Below are positions 17,597 to 26,911 of a DNA stretch of 64,000 nt, piece by piece. Position 1 is the stretch's first letter; the number at the start of each line of letters is the position of its first letter. A program made the position numbers and the translations under genes. The DNA is from Prevotella jejuni (GTDB taxonomy: Bacteria; Bacteroidota; Bacteroidia; Bacteroidales; Bacteroidaceae): NCBI RefSeq assembly GCF_900187995.1, contig NZ_FZNZ01000002.1:118859-182858 (forward strand), given 5' to 3'. The notes under the pieces were generated by a model. That model searched no databases. It had not been told where the DNA came from and was given only the letters and a program-made list of their open reading frames with translations.

Positions 17597-17647
17597 TTTA
17601 AATACTATTTAATAAGTCGTTTAATCATTGTTAGTTGGGAGGGAGAC

Positions 17648-18121
17648 TTAGAGGAGTTCCTCTACAATAGGTATCTCTCTCTTAATGCTTTGTTCAAGAG
17701 ATATAAGCGTCTCAGTCGATACCACGCCTGCAATACCTTGTAGTTGATTGTTAAGAAGGTCCATGAGTTGCTCATTATCTTTGGCATATAGCTTGACAAG
17801 CATTGTATAAGGACCTGTAGTAAAATGGCATTCAACGACCTCGGGGATGGCACTTATGCGCTCAACTACCTTCTTATACATAGAGCCACGTTCAAGGTTA
17901 AGACCCACGTAGGTGCAGGTGCTGTAGCCTAAACTCTTCGGATTGACATCGAAACCACTACCCGTAATAACACCATTCTCTATGAGGTGCTGTACTCTCT
18001 GGTGTATAGCGGCACGTGACACACCACATTGAGCGGCCACATCCTTAAATGGCATGCGTGCATTCTGCGATAGAATACCTAATATCTTCTTGTCTAAACG
18101 GTCTACTTTTTCCATATTCAA
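17648..18121 (-). CDS. Lrp/AsnC family regulator
   Basis: A 157-residue regulator with an N-terminal winged HTH (DRLDKKILGILSQNARMPF, recognition helix around VSRAAIHQRVQHL) and a C-terminal RAM domain for amino-acid sensing and octamer assembly (about 70-150). It is upstream of the C26-M19 peptidase gene by 51 bp on the same strand, so co-transcription and amino-acid-responsive control of peptide breakdown are plausible. Its promoter has a TACTTTTG -7 box at 18175-18182. Confidence 0.93.
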   Translation of the reverse strand: MNMEKVDRLDKKILGILSQNARMPFKDVAAQCGVSRAAIHQRVQHLIENGVITGSGFDVNPKSLGYSTCTYVGLNLERGSMYKKVVERISAIPEVVECHFTTGPYTMLVKLYAKDNEQLMDLLNNQLQGIAGVVSTETLISLEQSIKREIPIVEELL

Positions 18122-18174
18122 GGCTGGATTACATTACTGGTTCGATAATTGAAAGATATAAATTGATAGCGAGC

Positions 18175-18205
18175 AAAAGTAGGGAATTAATATGGAACAG
18201 GCAAC
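18175..18205 (-). promoter_or_regulatory. Promoter of the Lrp-type gene
   Basis: Minus-strand TACTTTTG (18182-18175) with a partial -33 (TTG, 18205-18203) at 20 bp spacing, about 55 bp upstream of the start codon. Confidence 0.6.
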
Positions 18206-18214
18206 AATATGACA

Positions 18215-18242
18215 GAAAAAATGCGCCTCTTGGGCGCATTTT
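18215..18242 (-). terminator. Terminator of the first FKBP gene
   Basis: On the minus strand the stem AAATGCGCC/GGCGCATTT with a CAAGA loop is followed by a T run, about 45 bp past the stop at 18286. Confidence 0.85.
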
Positions 18243-18285
18243 GTCTTTATTTTAAGGAATAGAACAGTATTTCACGGCTCTTACC

Positions 18286-19296
18286 TTACTTTTTCATAGT
18301 CTTCTTTGACTTCTGTGTAGGGGCTTTCTTAGCGGGTACCAACTTAGCAGCCTCCACTACTTTCTTCTCCTTTTCGGCTGGGGCTTCAATGCCTTTAAGG
18401 TCGAGTGTGAAGATAAGTGTTGAATATGGAGCAATGTCACGACCTGCGCCACGCTCGCCGTATGCCAAGTTTTCTGGTATAACAATCTCCCATGTTGAAC
18501 CTACAGGCATCATCTTTAGAGCCTCGGTCCAGCCCTTTATGAGTCCATTCACATTGAAGGTATCAAACTCAACACCATGACGTGATGTGGCATCAAACAC
18601 CTTGCCGTCAACAGTCTTACCTTCATAGCTTACCTGAACACGGTCGCCATCCTTTGGAAGAACGCCATCACCCTTCTTAATGATACGGTATTGCAAACCA
18701 GAAGGGAGTGTTACAACCCCTGCCTTCTTCTTGTTTTCTTCCAGATAAGCCTCATTCTTAGCCCTTGCTTCAGCCTCTTTCTTTACTTTCAGTTCAACTT
18801 GTTTCATCTCAAAGAGCTGCTCAGCGACTGCTTGCTTTAGTACTGTAGAGTCTTTTGCAAGTGCTGCTACAAATCCTCGATAGAGTAAGTCGGCATTAAT
18901 AGGAGCTGGTGTACCCTCGAACTGGGCTGTGACATTAGGCAACATCGTCTTCTCTACCTGCGAACTGATGACTAATCCGGCTACATAAGCAGCAAAGGCA
19001 GAGTCCTTACGATGGTCTATTCCTTGGCGCAGGCCACGTAGGAAGTCAGGCATCTGGGCTTCTTTCACCCCGAACTGATTAGCGAGATAATCGTTCAGAC
19101 CGCGAGTCATGGCCATACCTGCCGCATAACTCAACGAATCAGACGGTGTTCTTAACTCTACAGGAGTTGTTTTACAAGCCAGTTGACACTCAGTATTCTG
19201 TTTGCCGGCCTTGTTTTTCTTCTTACTCTGTGCACTTGCAGAGTTGAAGACTGAACCTGCTGCGATGAGCAGAGCCAGTATAATTACTTTCTTCAT
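18286..19296 (-). CDS. Exported FKBP-type prolyl isomerase (paralog A)
   Basis: A 336-residue periplasmic or surface prolyl isomerase. It has a signal peptide (about 1-22), an N-terminal Mip/FkpA-like dimerisation domain (about 48-190) containing SDSLSYAAGM, and an FKBP domain (about 200-305) with VTLPSGLQYRI, GKVFDAT and IPENLAYGERG. A Lys-rich tail (KKAPTQKSKKTMKK) ends it. It is the last of three consecutive FKBP genes on the minus strand. The larger gap (401 bp, holding a CATGAA element) separates it from paralog B. Confidence 0.93.
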   Translation of the reverse strand: MKKVIILALLIAAGSVFNSASAQSKKKNKAGKQNTECQLACKTTPVELRTPSDSLSYAAGMAMTRGLNDYLANQFGVKEAQMPDFLRGLRQGIDHRKDSAFAAYVAGLVISSQVEKTMLPNVTAQFEGTPAPINADLLYRGFVAALAKDSTVLKQAVAEQLFEMKQVELKVKKEAEARAKNEAYLEENKKKAGVVTLPSGLQYRIIKKGDGVLPKDGDRVQVSYEGKTVDGKVFDATSRHGVEFDTFNVNGLIKGWTEALKMMPVGSTWEIVIPENLAYGERGAGRDIAPYSTLIFTLDLKGIEAPAEKEKKVVEAAKLVPAKKAPTQKSKKTMKK

Positions 19297-19525
19297 TGTT
19301 TTGTCGTTTTAAAGAAAAGATGTTTTTAATTTTAAGAGGGTGTAGATTAAATAGTATCAGCAGAACTTCTGTTTTCCATCTGTCGAACTTTAATGCCCTC
19401 TTGTCTGCTTTTTTGGAGGTTTATTCAGGGTCTAAACCATTGGCTCTAAGCGTTTTTTCGATGACTAATGATAGTCTTTTAACCATCTATACATCTTCCT
19501 TTCCATGCTACAAGAGTCTCATTAT

Positions 19526-19617
19526 TGAATTATTCTCATGAAAATAAATAATTACTTTCATGAGAATAAATATTTTTTTTCACGACAAGAAATATTTTTT
19601 TTCATGAAAAAAATTCG
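19526..19617. repeat. 22-bp-phased CATGAA element, copy R4
   Basis: 92 bp with cores at 19537, 19559, 19581 (CACGAC) and 19603, exactly 22 bp apart, ending AATTCG. It lies between two co-directional FKBP genes. Confidence 0.92.
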
Positions 19618-19697
19618 CAGTCATCGTGAAATAGGAATTCAACAGACGCTCTTTCGCAAAGGAAAGGAAGCCTCATCGAAATAGGATTAAGCCTTCA

Positions 19698-20606
19698 TTA
19701 CTTTACAGCAGGTGCTTGCTGTGGCATTGCAGGCTGCCCTTGTGGAGCCTTCTCGATACCGAGCAATTCTACAGTAAACACGAGTGTAGAGAATGGCTTG
19801 AGGTCTGGACTTGGCTGTTCAGCGCCATAACCTGCTGTATAAGGGATAGTAATCTCCCACTTAGCACCAACAGGCATCTTGGTCAAAGCTTCTGTGAAAC
19901 CTGGAATAACACCTCCTACAGGCATTGTAGCACCATCGCGCTGGTCGAAGACCTTACCATCGATAGTCTTACCAACATAGTTAATCTTAACTACATCAGA
20001 AGCTTTTGGAGTAGCACCAGAGCCTGCCTTGAGTTCTTTCACCTGTACACCATGACCGAGAGTCTTCACTCCTGGCTTCTTGGCGTTGGCTGCCATGTAG
20101 GCATCACTCTTCTTTTTGTTAGCACCGTAAGTCTTCTCTGCAGTCTTCATCTGAATAGCCTTTGATGTTTTCTGCTCAATCTCACGAGCCTGCTCAACGG
20201 TCATCTTCTGGCCTTTACCCTTTGCACTTGCTGCGAAACCAGCGAGGAAATTATCCAAAGAGATGCTCTTTGTTGAGTCTTCACCAAAGATTTGACGATT
20301 GAGTTGTTGCTTGATAACCATGTTCATCTGCATTCCTGCGCTTACACCAGCATTGTAAGCAGCACGCTTCTTATCGTCGGCATTCTTCGCACCATCGTTC
20401 ATTCCCTTTACAAACTCGTCTATGTAAGCGGTATCTATCTGCATTTGTTGAAGATACTGCTTAACACCTTGACCCTGATCAACACCGAATGCGTAGCTCA
20501 AAGAGTCTACATCAGATTTCAAACTCTCCTTTGGAGCTGAATTGCCACAGGCTGTGAAGCCTGCAGCTGCAATAGCCATAGCAGCTAATAAATAAACTTT
20601 CTTCAT
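19698..20606 (-). CDS. FKBP-type prolyl isomerase lipoprotein (paralog B)
   Basis: A 302-residue protein with a lipobox signal (AAGFTACGN), an N-terminal Mip-like domain starting at DVDSLSYAFGVDQGQGV and an FKBP domain (about 185-285) with VKINYVGKTIDGKVFD and ITIPYTAGYGAEQPSPDLKP. The GYGAEQ replaces the usual AYGERG substrate loop. A Pro/Gln-rich tail follows. It should act at the outer membrane on exported proteins. It is 91 bp downstream of paralog C. Confidence 0.93.
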   Translation of the reverse strand: MKKVYLLAAMAIAAAGFTACGNSAPKESLKSDVDSLSYAFGVDQGQGVKQYLQQMQIDTAYIDEFVKGMNDGAKNADDKKRAAYNAGVSAGMQMNMVIKQQLNRQIFGEDSTKSISLDNFLAGFAASAKGKGQKMTVEQAREIEQKTSKAIQMKTAEKTYGANKKKSDAYMAANAKKPGVKTLGHGVQVKELKAGSGATPKASDVVKINYVGKTIDGKVFDQRDGATMPVGGVIPGFTEALTKMPVGAKWEITIPYTAGYGAEQPSPDLKPFSTLVFTVELLGIEKAPQGQPAMPQQAPAVK

Positions 20607-20696
20607 TATACTTTTATTTGTTTAGTTCCTTAAGCAATATTATTAAAGTAGGCGAGAACCAACGATACGACCGCTTTCAACCGCCTACAATACTCA

Positions 20697-21302
20697 TTAT
20701 TTTACCTCTATCAACTCTACATCAAATACGAGTGTAGCAAAAGGAGGTATCTGTGCACCTGCACCACGCTCACCGTATGCAAGCTTATAAGGGATAAAGA
20801 AGCGATACTTAGCACCTTCCTGCATAAGCTGTACACCCTCGGTCCAACCAGGGATAACCTGATTCAAGCCAAATGTAGCAGGCTGATTGCGCTGATAAGA
20901 ACTATCGAAGACAGTACCATCAATCAGCGTTCCTTCATAATGACATACTACTTGGTCTGTTGCAGAAGGCTTCTTACCATTGCCTTCCTTTAACACTTGA
21001 TACTGTAAACCTGATGGTAAGGTAACAATACCCTCCTTCTTACCATTCTCAGCAAGGAAAGCCTCGCCCTCAGCCTTTGCTGCCTTACCAGCCTCAGCGG
21101 CTGCTGCTTGCTGCTTAGCCTCCTGCTCTTGGAAGAAATTCTGTACCAGTGTCTGTGCTTCAACATTGTCAACTTTCAGCTGTGAACCCGAAATAACATC
21201 CTTGATAGCCTGTGCGAAGTCGTCAATATTCAGTTCTTTTGCACCCATTCCAGCAAGTTGTGAACCGATACCGATCCCCAGTGCATAGCTTAATTTATCC
21301 AT
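20697..21302 (-). CDS. FKBP-type prolyl isomerase (paralog C), no signal peptide
   Basis: A 201-residue protein that starts directly with the Mip-like domain (MDKLSYALGIGIGSQ), so it lacks the export signal of its two neighbours and is probably cytoplasmic. The FKBP domain (about 95-201) carries VTLPSGLQYQV, GTVFDSS and IPYKLAYGERGAG. No upstream in-frame ATG offers a signal. It is first of the three-gene run, with a TATCTTTG -7 box at 21334-21341 on the minus strand. Confidence 0.93.
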   Translation of the reverse strand: MDKLSYALGIGIGSQLAGMGAKELNIDDFAQAIKDVISGSQLKVDNVEAQTLVQNFFQEQEAKQQAAAAEAGKAAKAEGEAFLAENGKKEGIVTLPSGLQYQVLKEGNGKKPSATDQVVCHYEGTLIDGTVFDSSYQRNQPATFGLNQVIPGWTEGVQLMQEGAKYRFFIPYKLAYGERGAGAQIPPFATLVFDVELIEVK

Positions 21303-21333
21303 TCTTGTTCTTAATATGTTAATAATTAATGTG

Positions 21334-21341
21334 CAAAGATA
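21334..21341 (-). promoter_or_regulatory. -7 box upstream of FKBP paralog C
   Basis: Minus-strand TATCTTTG, 32 bp from the ATG; no -33 TTTG is visible at the right distance. Confidence 0.5.
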
Positions 21342-21558
21342 CTATTTTTAAGGTATAGTAGGGCATTAATCGGATTAAAATTACTAAATTTGTCATAGAG
21401 AACGGAGGATTAGTTAGTAAGTTGTAACTTATTACCTAAATTCTGAAAGATAATCTATTGGCATTCTCTTTGCCATACTCTCCTTTCAAGAACTTTATGG
21501 AATAGGTGCTTATTAGATATTCTCCTTGTTCAAGCCTCAACTCAATAAAGATCGAAAT

Positions 21559-22251
21559 ATGAAGAGAATCGTATTCTTAACAGGTGCTGGAATGTCCGTG
21601 GAGAGCGGCTTCAAGACCTTTCGTGGTAATGATGGATTATGGGAAGACTACCCTGTTGAACAGATAGCTACCCACGAGGGCTGGCTTGCTAACCCTACGC
21701 TTGTCAATAACTTCTACAATCGTCTGCGTAAGAAGCTATATGCGGCCGAGCCTAATGAGGGTCATCTCCTTATTAAAGAACTTGAGAAAGACTACGACGT
21801 AACAGTGATTACGCAGAATGTTGACAATCTCCACGAGAAAGCAGGGACTGAAAAGATTATCCATCTACATGGGGAACTGACGAAGGTGTGCTCCAGTAAG
21901 GACCCTGACGACCATAGATACATAGTAGAACTACCTGCCGATCACTGCGAGGTAGAGCCAGGTCAGCTTGCAGGCGACGGCAGTCTCTTGCGTCCGTTCA
22001 TAGTCTTCTTTGGTGAAGCAGTACCTATGATTGAGCCTGCAGCAGAGCTTGTAGCACAGGCAGACATGCTTGTCATCATTGGGACATCGCTTGTTGTCTA
22101 TCCTGCCGCTGGTCTTGTGCAATACACCCGACCAGGGACTCCTATCTATCTAATCGACCCTGACGATACGCCTACACGTGCTTCTGGTAGATTAACACAT
22201 ATCAAGAAGGGGGCAAGTGAGGGTATGAAAGAATTTATAAAACTATTGTAA
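21559..22251 (+). CDS. Sirtuin NAD-dependent protein deacylase without zinc tetrad
   Basis: A 230-residue Sir2 enzyme that removes acyl groups from lysines using NAD. It shows LTGAGMSVESGFKTFRG (NAD site), TQNVDNLHEKAG and HLHG with the catalytic His. The small domain that normally holds two CxxC zinc pairs has only single cysteines (VCSSKDPDD and ADHCEVEPG), so zinc is probably not bound. The start is ATG 21559; the upstream TTG at 21526 adds eleven unconserved residues. It is monocistronic. Confidence 0.92.
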   Translation: MKRIVFLTGAGMSVESGFKTFRGNDGLWEDYPVEQIATHEGWLANPTLVNNFYNRLRKKLYAAEPNEGHLLIKELEKDYDVTVITQNVDNLHEKAGTEKIIHLHGELTKVCSSKDPDDHRYIVELPADHCEVEPGQLAGDGSLLRPFIVFFGEAVPMIEPAAELVAQADMLVIIGTSLVVYPAAGLVQYTRPGTPIYLIDPDDTPTRASGRLTHIKKGASEGMKEFIKLL

Positions 22252-22409
22252 GGAGTCGAGGATAGTATTACATGTAACTAACTACAGGACAGTCACTCCC
22301 AATACTGTACCCCTATTAATAACCAAGAAAGAATATATACGACACCAACCATTTATCCCCTACCCTCTCATTAGGGCTTAAATGAATGTGAATATCAATG
22401 ATTAAATGT

Positions 22410-23024
22410 ATGAAGAAATTATTATCAATCATCTTCTTAGTCCTTATGGCGTTGCCAACGATGGCTCAGAAGAATGTTTACAAGTTTAGTGTGAAGGACG
22501 GTAATGACCATACCGTTAAGTTGAAAGACTACAAGGGTAAAGTGCTGCTCATCGTGAACACGGCGACAAAATGCGGATTTACACCACAGTACGAGGCCTT
22601 ACAAAAACTCTATGAGACCTATAAGAATCAAGGATTTGTCATCCTTGACTTCCCTTGTAATCAGTTTGGTGCACAGGCCCCTGGCTCCTTCCGCGACATT
22701 CATGCCTTCTGTACAGGCACTTATGGGACCACTTTTCCACAGTTCGCAAAGGTTAATGTCAATGGACGCAACGAGTCACAGCTCTACACTTACCTAAAGG
22801 CTCAACAGCCATTCAAGGGCTTTGACATGAATAATAACATCGGTAAGTTCCTCGATGAGAGGTTTCGTAAGGAGAACCCAGACTACTTCAAGGATCCAAG
22901 TATCAAATGGAACTTCACAAAGTTCCTAATAGATAGACAGGGACATGTCATCGATCGCTTTGAACCAACAGCTGATATGAAAGACGTTGAGGCTGGTATT
23001 AAGGCGGCTTTGAGGATGAAGTAA
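22410..23024 (+). CDS. Exported glutathione peroxidase-like thiol peroxidase
   Basis: A 204-residue thioredoxin-fold peroxidase that reduces peroxides. It has a signal peptide (MKKLLSIIFLVLMALPTMAQ), unlike the usually cytoplasmic BtuE type. The catalytic Cys55 is in NTATKCGFTPQYEAL, the resolving region is DFPCNQFGAQAPG and the Trp/Asn motif is WNFTKFLID. The start at 22410 is preferred over ATG 22398 because it gives a cleaner signal sequence. As Bacteroidetes generally lack glutathione, thioredoxin is the likely donor (inference). Confidence 0.92.
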   Translation: MKKLLSIIFLVLMALPTMAQKNVYKFSVKDGNDHTVKLKDYKGKVLLIVNTATKCGFTPQYEALQKLYETYKNQGFVILDFPCNQFGAQAPGSFRDIHAFCTGTYGTTFPQFAKVNVNGRNESQLYTYLKAQQPFKGFDMNNNIGKFLDERFRKENPDYFKDPSIKWNFTKFLIDRQGHVIDRFEPTADMKDVEAGIKAALRMK

Positions 23025-23033
23025 AGGCTAAGA

Positions 23034-23129
23034 AGGCTATTAGCCTTGTTAGGCTAATGGGCCTTATTGGGCTAATAAAGCAATAAGCCCTATTAGGTCA
23101 ATGGGCCTTATTGGGCCAATAAGCCCAAT
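23034..23129. repeat. 9-bp minisatellite, locus 2
   Basis: About eleven degenerate 9-mers of the CTATTAGGC/CTTATTGGG type, starting 10 bp past the peroxidase stop and ending just before a terminator. This is the longest of the four loci. GGGCCTTATTGGGC occurs twice. Confidence 0.8.
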
Positions 23130-23140
23130 GCTCCCAAAGC

Positions 23141-23182
23141 AAAGCCGGCTAACACGCAACCACGTGTCAGCCGGCTTTGTTC
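23141..23182 (-). terminator. Bidirectional terminator between peroxidase and yitT
   Basis: Arms AAAGCCGGCTAACACG (23141-23156) and its near-perfect complement (23163-23178) flank a 6-nt loop, with T-rich tracts on the plus side. It lies immediately past the YitT stop. Confidence 0.88.
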
Positions 23183-23185
23183 GTT

Positions 23186-24121
23186 TTATTGCTTAGGCAG
23201 ATTAGTAGAGTTATGCTTATTCTTATTAGGTGACTTCTTCTTCACCTTAAACTTATCAAATCCTTTACCAAACACACCCATTACCTGACTCTGAGTTACG
23301 AATGCATCAGGGTCTATCTCATCAATCATTCGATACACATAGGAGGCTTCACGCTGGCGAGTAACTACTATAACCAGCTTTATCTCATGCCCAGTATAAT
23401 AGCCCTTAGCATCGATTATCGTACTTGTACGGTGTGGTTGCTCTTGCGAAATCATATCACAAATCTCCTTATACCGCTCTGATATGATAAGAAACTGTAC
23501 TGATCGCCGACTGGAACTGATAACTTGATCGAGCACAAACGACGTGATAATCAAGTTAACATAACCATAGATAACCAGCTCCCAACTGTGAAGAACAAGG
23601 TAGCTGCCTGTCACGATGGTCATATCAACTAACAAGATAACTCGTCCAAGGGAGATATCACGATACTTGTTAACTATCGCTGCGACAATATCCGAGCCTC
23701 CTGAACTACCGTTATAAGACAGTCCAAAGGCTAAGCCAACGCCACAGAACGCTGCACCAATGATTGCTGCCATGAACGGCTGACCGTGTAAGAGCCCCGG
23801 ATTAGGGAAGAAATGCCCAAAAGCACGCGTCATTAAGGTTAGCATCACTACCCCATAAATGGTGCGAATGCAGAACTTTAAGCCTAAAACCTTTAATGCA
23901 ACAGCTAAGAGAATAGCGTTCAGAACAAAGTAAGTAATACTTACGTCTATGTTCTGTCCCCATTTCAAGATAGAAGCTAAACCTGCTACTCCACCATTAC
24001 CAATGTGGTTTGGAAGTAGGAAAACCATCCATCCGATAGCGTAAGACATCATACCTACGGCTATCATCACGTAGTCTAAGACTTCACGATACAGTACTTT
24101 CTTGTTGATCTTGTTAATCAT
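23186..24121 (-). CDS. YitT family membrane protein
   Basis: A 311-residue protein with about five or six transmembrane segments in the first 200 residues (DUF161-type repeats with GNGGVAGLASIL and YNGSSGGSDIVAAI) and a soluble C-terminal DUF2179 domain (about 215-290) containing RTSTIIDAKGYYTG. A basic tail follows. The family is widespread in Firmicutes and Bacteroidetes; the function is not established. It ends directly at a bidirectional terminator. Confidence 0.9.
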   Translation of the reverse strand: MINKINKKVLYREVLDYVMIAVGMMSYAIGWMVFLLPNHIGNGGVAGLASILKWGQNIDVSITYFVLNAILLAVALKVLGLKFCIRTIYGVVMLTLMTRAFGHFFPNPGLLHGQPFMAAIIGAAFCGVGLAFGLSYNGSSGGSDIVAAIVNKYRDISLGRVILLVDMTIVTGSYLVLHSWELVIYGYVNLIITSFVLDQVISSSRRSVQFLIISERYKEICDMISQEQPHRTSTIIDAKGYYTGHEIKLVIVVTRQREASYVYRMIDEIDPDAFVTQSQVMGVFGKGFDKFKVKKKSPNKNKHNSTNLPKQ

Positions 24122-24202
24122 ATATTTAAGGATATGAGTTGAATGACGCTACAAATTTAGATATTTTTTCTGAAACAAAGCCCTCGCACAGAAAAAATAG
24201 AG

Positions 24203-24210
24203 TACCTTTG
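24203..24210 (+). promoter_or_regulatory. -7 box upstream of ruvB
   Basis: TACCTTTG at 24203-24210 with no clear -33 element. If used, the leader is about 165 nt. A divergent minus-strand TAAATTTG at 24159-24152 may serve yitT. Confidence 0.5.
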
Positions 24211-24382
24211 CAGAAAATTATATCTTCCCAATAGAGACAGACCTAACACCATATTCGACTATTCATAGGCAAGCATAGCAGATGTATCCATAAAAGACTA
24301 TGTTTTAGGGGTATGCGAACAATGTGCGAAGACATGGTCTATTCTCTCTAAAACTTACATCTTTTTGCAGAAAGATAGCAAC

Positions 24383-25417
24383 ATGCCAGAAGAATTTGAC
24401 ATACATGAAGAAAGGCAGAACTCGCTTGAGAAAGATTTCGAGAACGCTCTGCGCCCTCTGAAGTTTGATGATTTCAGCGGACAGCAGAAGGTTGTTGAGA
24501 ACCTTAGCGTGTTTGTTGAAGCCGCTAAATTCCGTGGGGAACCACTCGACCACACCCTCTTGCACGGTCCTCCAGGATTGGGTAAGACGACATTAAGCAA
24601 TATTATTGCTAACGAGCTCGGTGTCGGCTTCAAGCTTACCTCTGGTCCGGTTCTCGACAAACCGGGCGACCTTGCGGGCATTCTCACCTCTTTGGAGCCT
24701 AACGATGTGCTATTCATTGACGAGATACACCGCCTTTCTCCCGTCGTTGAGGAGTATCTTTACTCAGCGATGGAGGACTATCGTATCGACATAATGATTG
24801 ATAAAGGGCCATCGGCACGGTCTATCCAAATAGACCTTAACCCATTCACGCTCATAGGTGCAACGACGCGAAGTGGACTGCTCACAGCCCCTCTCCGCGC
24901 TCGATTCGGTATCAATCTACATTTGGAATATTATGATCCAGAGACCTTGAAGCGTATCATCAAGCGTTCAGCAACACTATTGAAAGTGCCCATTGTCGAC
25001 GAAGCTGCAGTAGAGATTGCACGTCGTTCACGTGGCACACCACGTATCTGTAACGCCCTACTTCGCCGTGTTCGCGACTTTGCACAAGTGAAAGGTAATG
25101 GTACTATCACACCTGAAATAGCAACAATATCACTACAGTCATTGAACATAGACACGTATGGTTTGGACGAAATCGATAATAAGATTCTACTCACTATCAT
25201 CGATAAGTTCCATGGCGGTCCGGTAGGTGTTTCGACCATTGCGACGGCCATCGGTGAAGATTCTGGTACGGTTGAGGAGGTCTACGAGCCTTTCCTTATC
25301 ATGGAGGGATTTATCAAGAGGACACCACGAGGGCGTGTGGCAACAAAGCTTGCCTACGACCACTTGGGACGAAACTACGGTTCATCAAACCCGCTTCAAC
25401 CAGGGTTATTCGACTAA
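24383..25417 (+). CDS. ruvB: Holliday junction helicase RuvB
   Basis: A 344-residue AAA+ motor that drives branch migration with RuvA in homologous recombination. Walker A is [11 protein letters not shown] (about 60-70), Walker B is FIDEIHRLS, sensor 1 is GATTRSG, the Arg finger region is APLRARFG, and the C-terminal winged helix includes [10 protein letters not shown]. Length matches the family. The start is ATG 24383; the TTG at 24365 adds six residues without conservation. Confidence 0.97.
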   Translation: MPEEFDIHEERQNSLEKDFENALRPLKFDDFSGQQKVVENLSVFVEAAKFRGEPLDHTLLHGPPGLGKTTLSNIIANELGVGFKLTSGPVLDKPGDLAGILTSLEPNDVLFIDEIHRLSPVVEEYLYSAMEDYRIDIMIDKGPSARSIQIDLNPFTLIGATTRSGLLTAPLRARFGINLHLEYYDPETLKRIIKRSATLLKVPIVDEAAVEIARRSRGTPRICNALLRRVRDFAQVKGNGTITPEIATISLQSLNIDTYGLDEIDNKILLTIIDKFHGGPVGVSTIATAIGEDSGTVEEVYEPFLIMEGFIKRTPRGRVATKLAYDHLGRNYGSSNPLQPGLFD

Positions 25418-25423
25418 CAAACG

Positions 25424-25476
25424 CTCCATTGCAATTGTTCATACCGAACAGACGCAATGGAGTTCTTGTTTTTTAT
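25424..25476 (+). terminator. ruvB terminator
   Basis: CTCCATTGC and GCAATGGAG form a 9-bp stem with a long loop, followed by TTCTTGTTTTTTATC, starting 7 bp past the stop. Confidence 0.75.
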
Positions 25477-25564
25477 CATCTTAGAACGGCCTTTTTGCAA
25501 TCATTATAAAGCTCATATTCAACACTTTATCACAGCCTCCCCTACCCTCTCATACAGTCTCATT

Positions 25565-25656
25565 CAAATTATTTTCATGAAGAAAAAGAATTATTTACGT
25601 GAAAAAAAATATTTTTCTTCATGAAAAGAAATATTTTTTTTCATGAAAAAAAATCG
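25565..25656. repeat. 22-bp-phased CATGAA element, copy R5
   Basis: 92 bp with cores at 25576, 25598 (CGTG), 25620 and 25642. The right end is AAATCG, one base off the usual AATTCG. It lies between two plus-strand genes. Confidence 0.9.
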
Positions 25657-25825
25657 CAGAGGTCTAATTCCTGCATGAAAATTCCTACTGGAAATAGCCT
25701 CAACTTATAGGTGGACTCCTACTCTACTAATACTCTTTATTGGCCATAAACTCCTACTTGTAGCAGCCAATAAGAGCCAAATACTGAGTTTTAAGAGCGT
25801 AATTATTCTTTTACAACCGTATCTT

Positions 25826-25856
25826 TTTGAAGTGTCGTGCTTATTTCCTAACTTTG
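25826..25856 (+). promoter_or_regulatory. Promoter of the acyltransferase gene
   Basis: TTTG at 25826-25829 and TAACTTTG at 25849-25856 are 19 bp apart. Transcription should start near 25863, which rules out the upstream GTG at 25832 and favours ATG 25874 with a very short leader. Confidence 0.75.
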
Positions 25857-25873
25857 TCGACATGATTATTCAA

Positions 25874-26887
25874 ATGCATAAACCTAAGCCAAGGATGGAA
25901 GAACTGGACTTTCTTAAGTTCGTCTTCATCACACTGATGATTGCTTTCCACCTTACTTATATAGGCGACACCTACCCTGTTGCCAAGCAGCTGGTCTATA
26001 CCTTTCACATGCCGGGCTTCTTATTGGTGTCGGGTTATCTGTTTAATGTGAACAAGTCATGGGCTGCTTTTGGGAAAACAATGCTTTGGATATTCATTCC
26101 ATATACGTTGATGGAAAGCGGATACACCGTGATGGCTTCGCTTCTACCTATCCGTGAACATATTAACCATCTGACGGTAGGAATACTGATCGACCATATC
26201 TTCCTTCATCCGATGGGCCCTTACTGGTATTTGCATACACTCATGCTGTGCGGTATCTCGTATTATCTCGCTTTCAAAAGACCAAAAAGAGCCTTTTCAT
26301 CGAGTATTAAGCAAGAGAAAACACTACTCCCTATCAAAATGATGAGTTCGAAGAATCAGGTGCTGTTGGGTAAGTTTACGCTCTTTGCCCTGTTCCTTTG
26401 GCTGCTCTCTTACGGCTGTGGACTACTCTCAATAGCCAATGCGGCCTACTTCCTTATAGGTGCTCTTGTGCGCCAATCAGTAGGTAATTTCCGCCAAGCC
26501 TTCCCTGGTCGTTGGTGGACAGTGGGCCTTTTAGTGGTGTGGTGCATCGACTCTTCCCACTATGATAAAGCAACCTTTGCAGGGGCTTGTGTGGTTTTCT
26601 TGGTTATCAGTACACTGTTGTGGGTCTATCAGTTAGGTATTCCTCAGCCCCTACGCAACCTCTTTCTCTTTATCGGACGTAATACTTTACCGCTCTTACT
26701 CTTCTCCCCCATCTTCACTATTCTTGCCAAATACTATCAATCTCTACTGCTCCGTATGGAGCCAACAGGAATGTTATTCCTTGTCGTTAGTGTAGCCTTC
26801 GCCATTGCAGGCTCGTATGGAATAACGTGGCTGATGGATGTCACGGGATTATCAAAGCTCTTCTTTGGCAAGAAAGGACTGATATAA
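25874..26887 (+). CDS. Membrane acyltransferase, acyltransferase-3 family
   Basis: A multi-pass protein of about 338 residues from the OafA/NodX-like family that acylates surface sugars or other extracytoplasmic substrates. It starts with the family hallmark EELDFLKFVFITLMIAFH, in which the His is the catalytic residue, followed by HMPGFLLVSGYL. About ten hydrophobic segments follow. The start is set by the promoter at 25826-25856. No glycan genes are adjacent, so the substrate is unknown. Its 3' end is followed by a 9-bp minisatellite. Confidence 0.88.
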   Translation: MHKPKPRMEELDFLKFVFITLMIAFHLTYIGDTYPVAKQLVYTFHMPGFLLVSGYLFNVNKSWAAFGKTMLWIFIPYTLMESGYTVMASLLPIREHINHLTVGILIDHIFLHPMGPYWYLHTLMLCGISYYLAFKRPKRAFSSSIKQEKTLLPIKMMSSKNQVLLGKFTLFALFLWLLSYGCGLLSIANAAYFLIGALVRQSVGNFRQAFPGRWWTVGLLVVWCIDSSHYDKATFAGACVVFLVISTLLWVYQLGIPQPLRNLFLFIGRNTLPLLLFSPIFTILAKYYQSLLLRMEPTGMLFLVVSVAFAIAGSYGITWLMDVTGLSKLFFGKKGLI

Positions 26888-26911
26888 GGAGGGGGATTAG
26901 ATAGTTATTGT

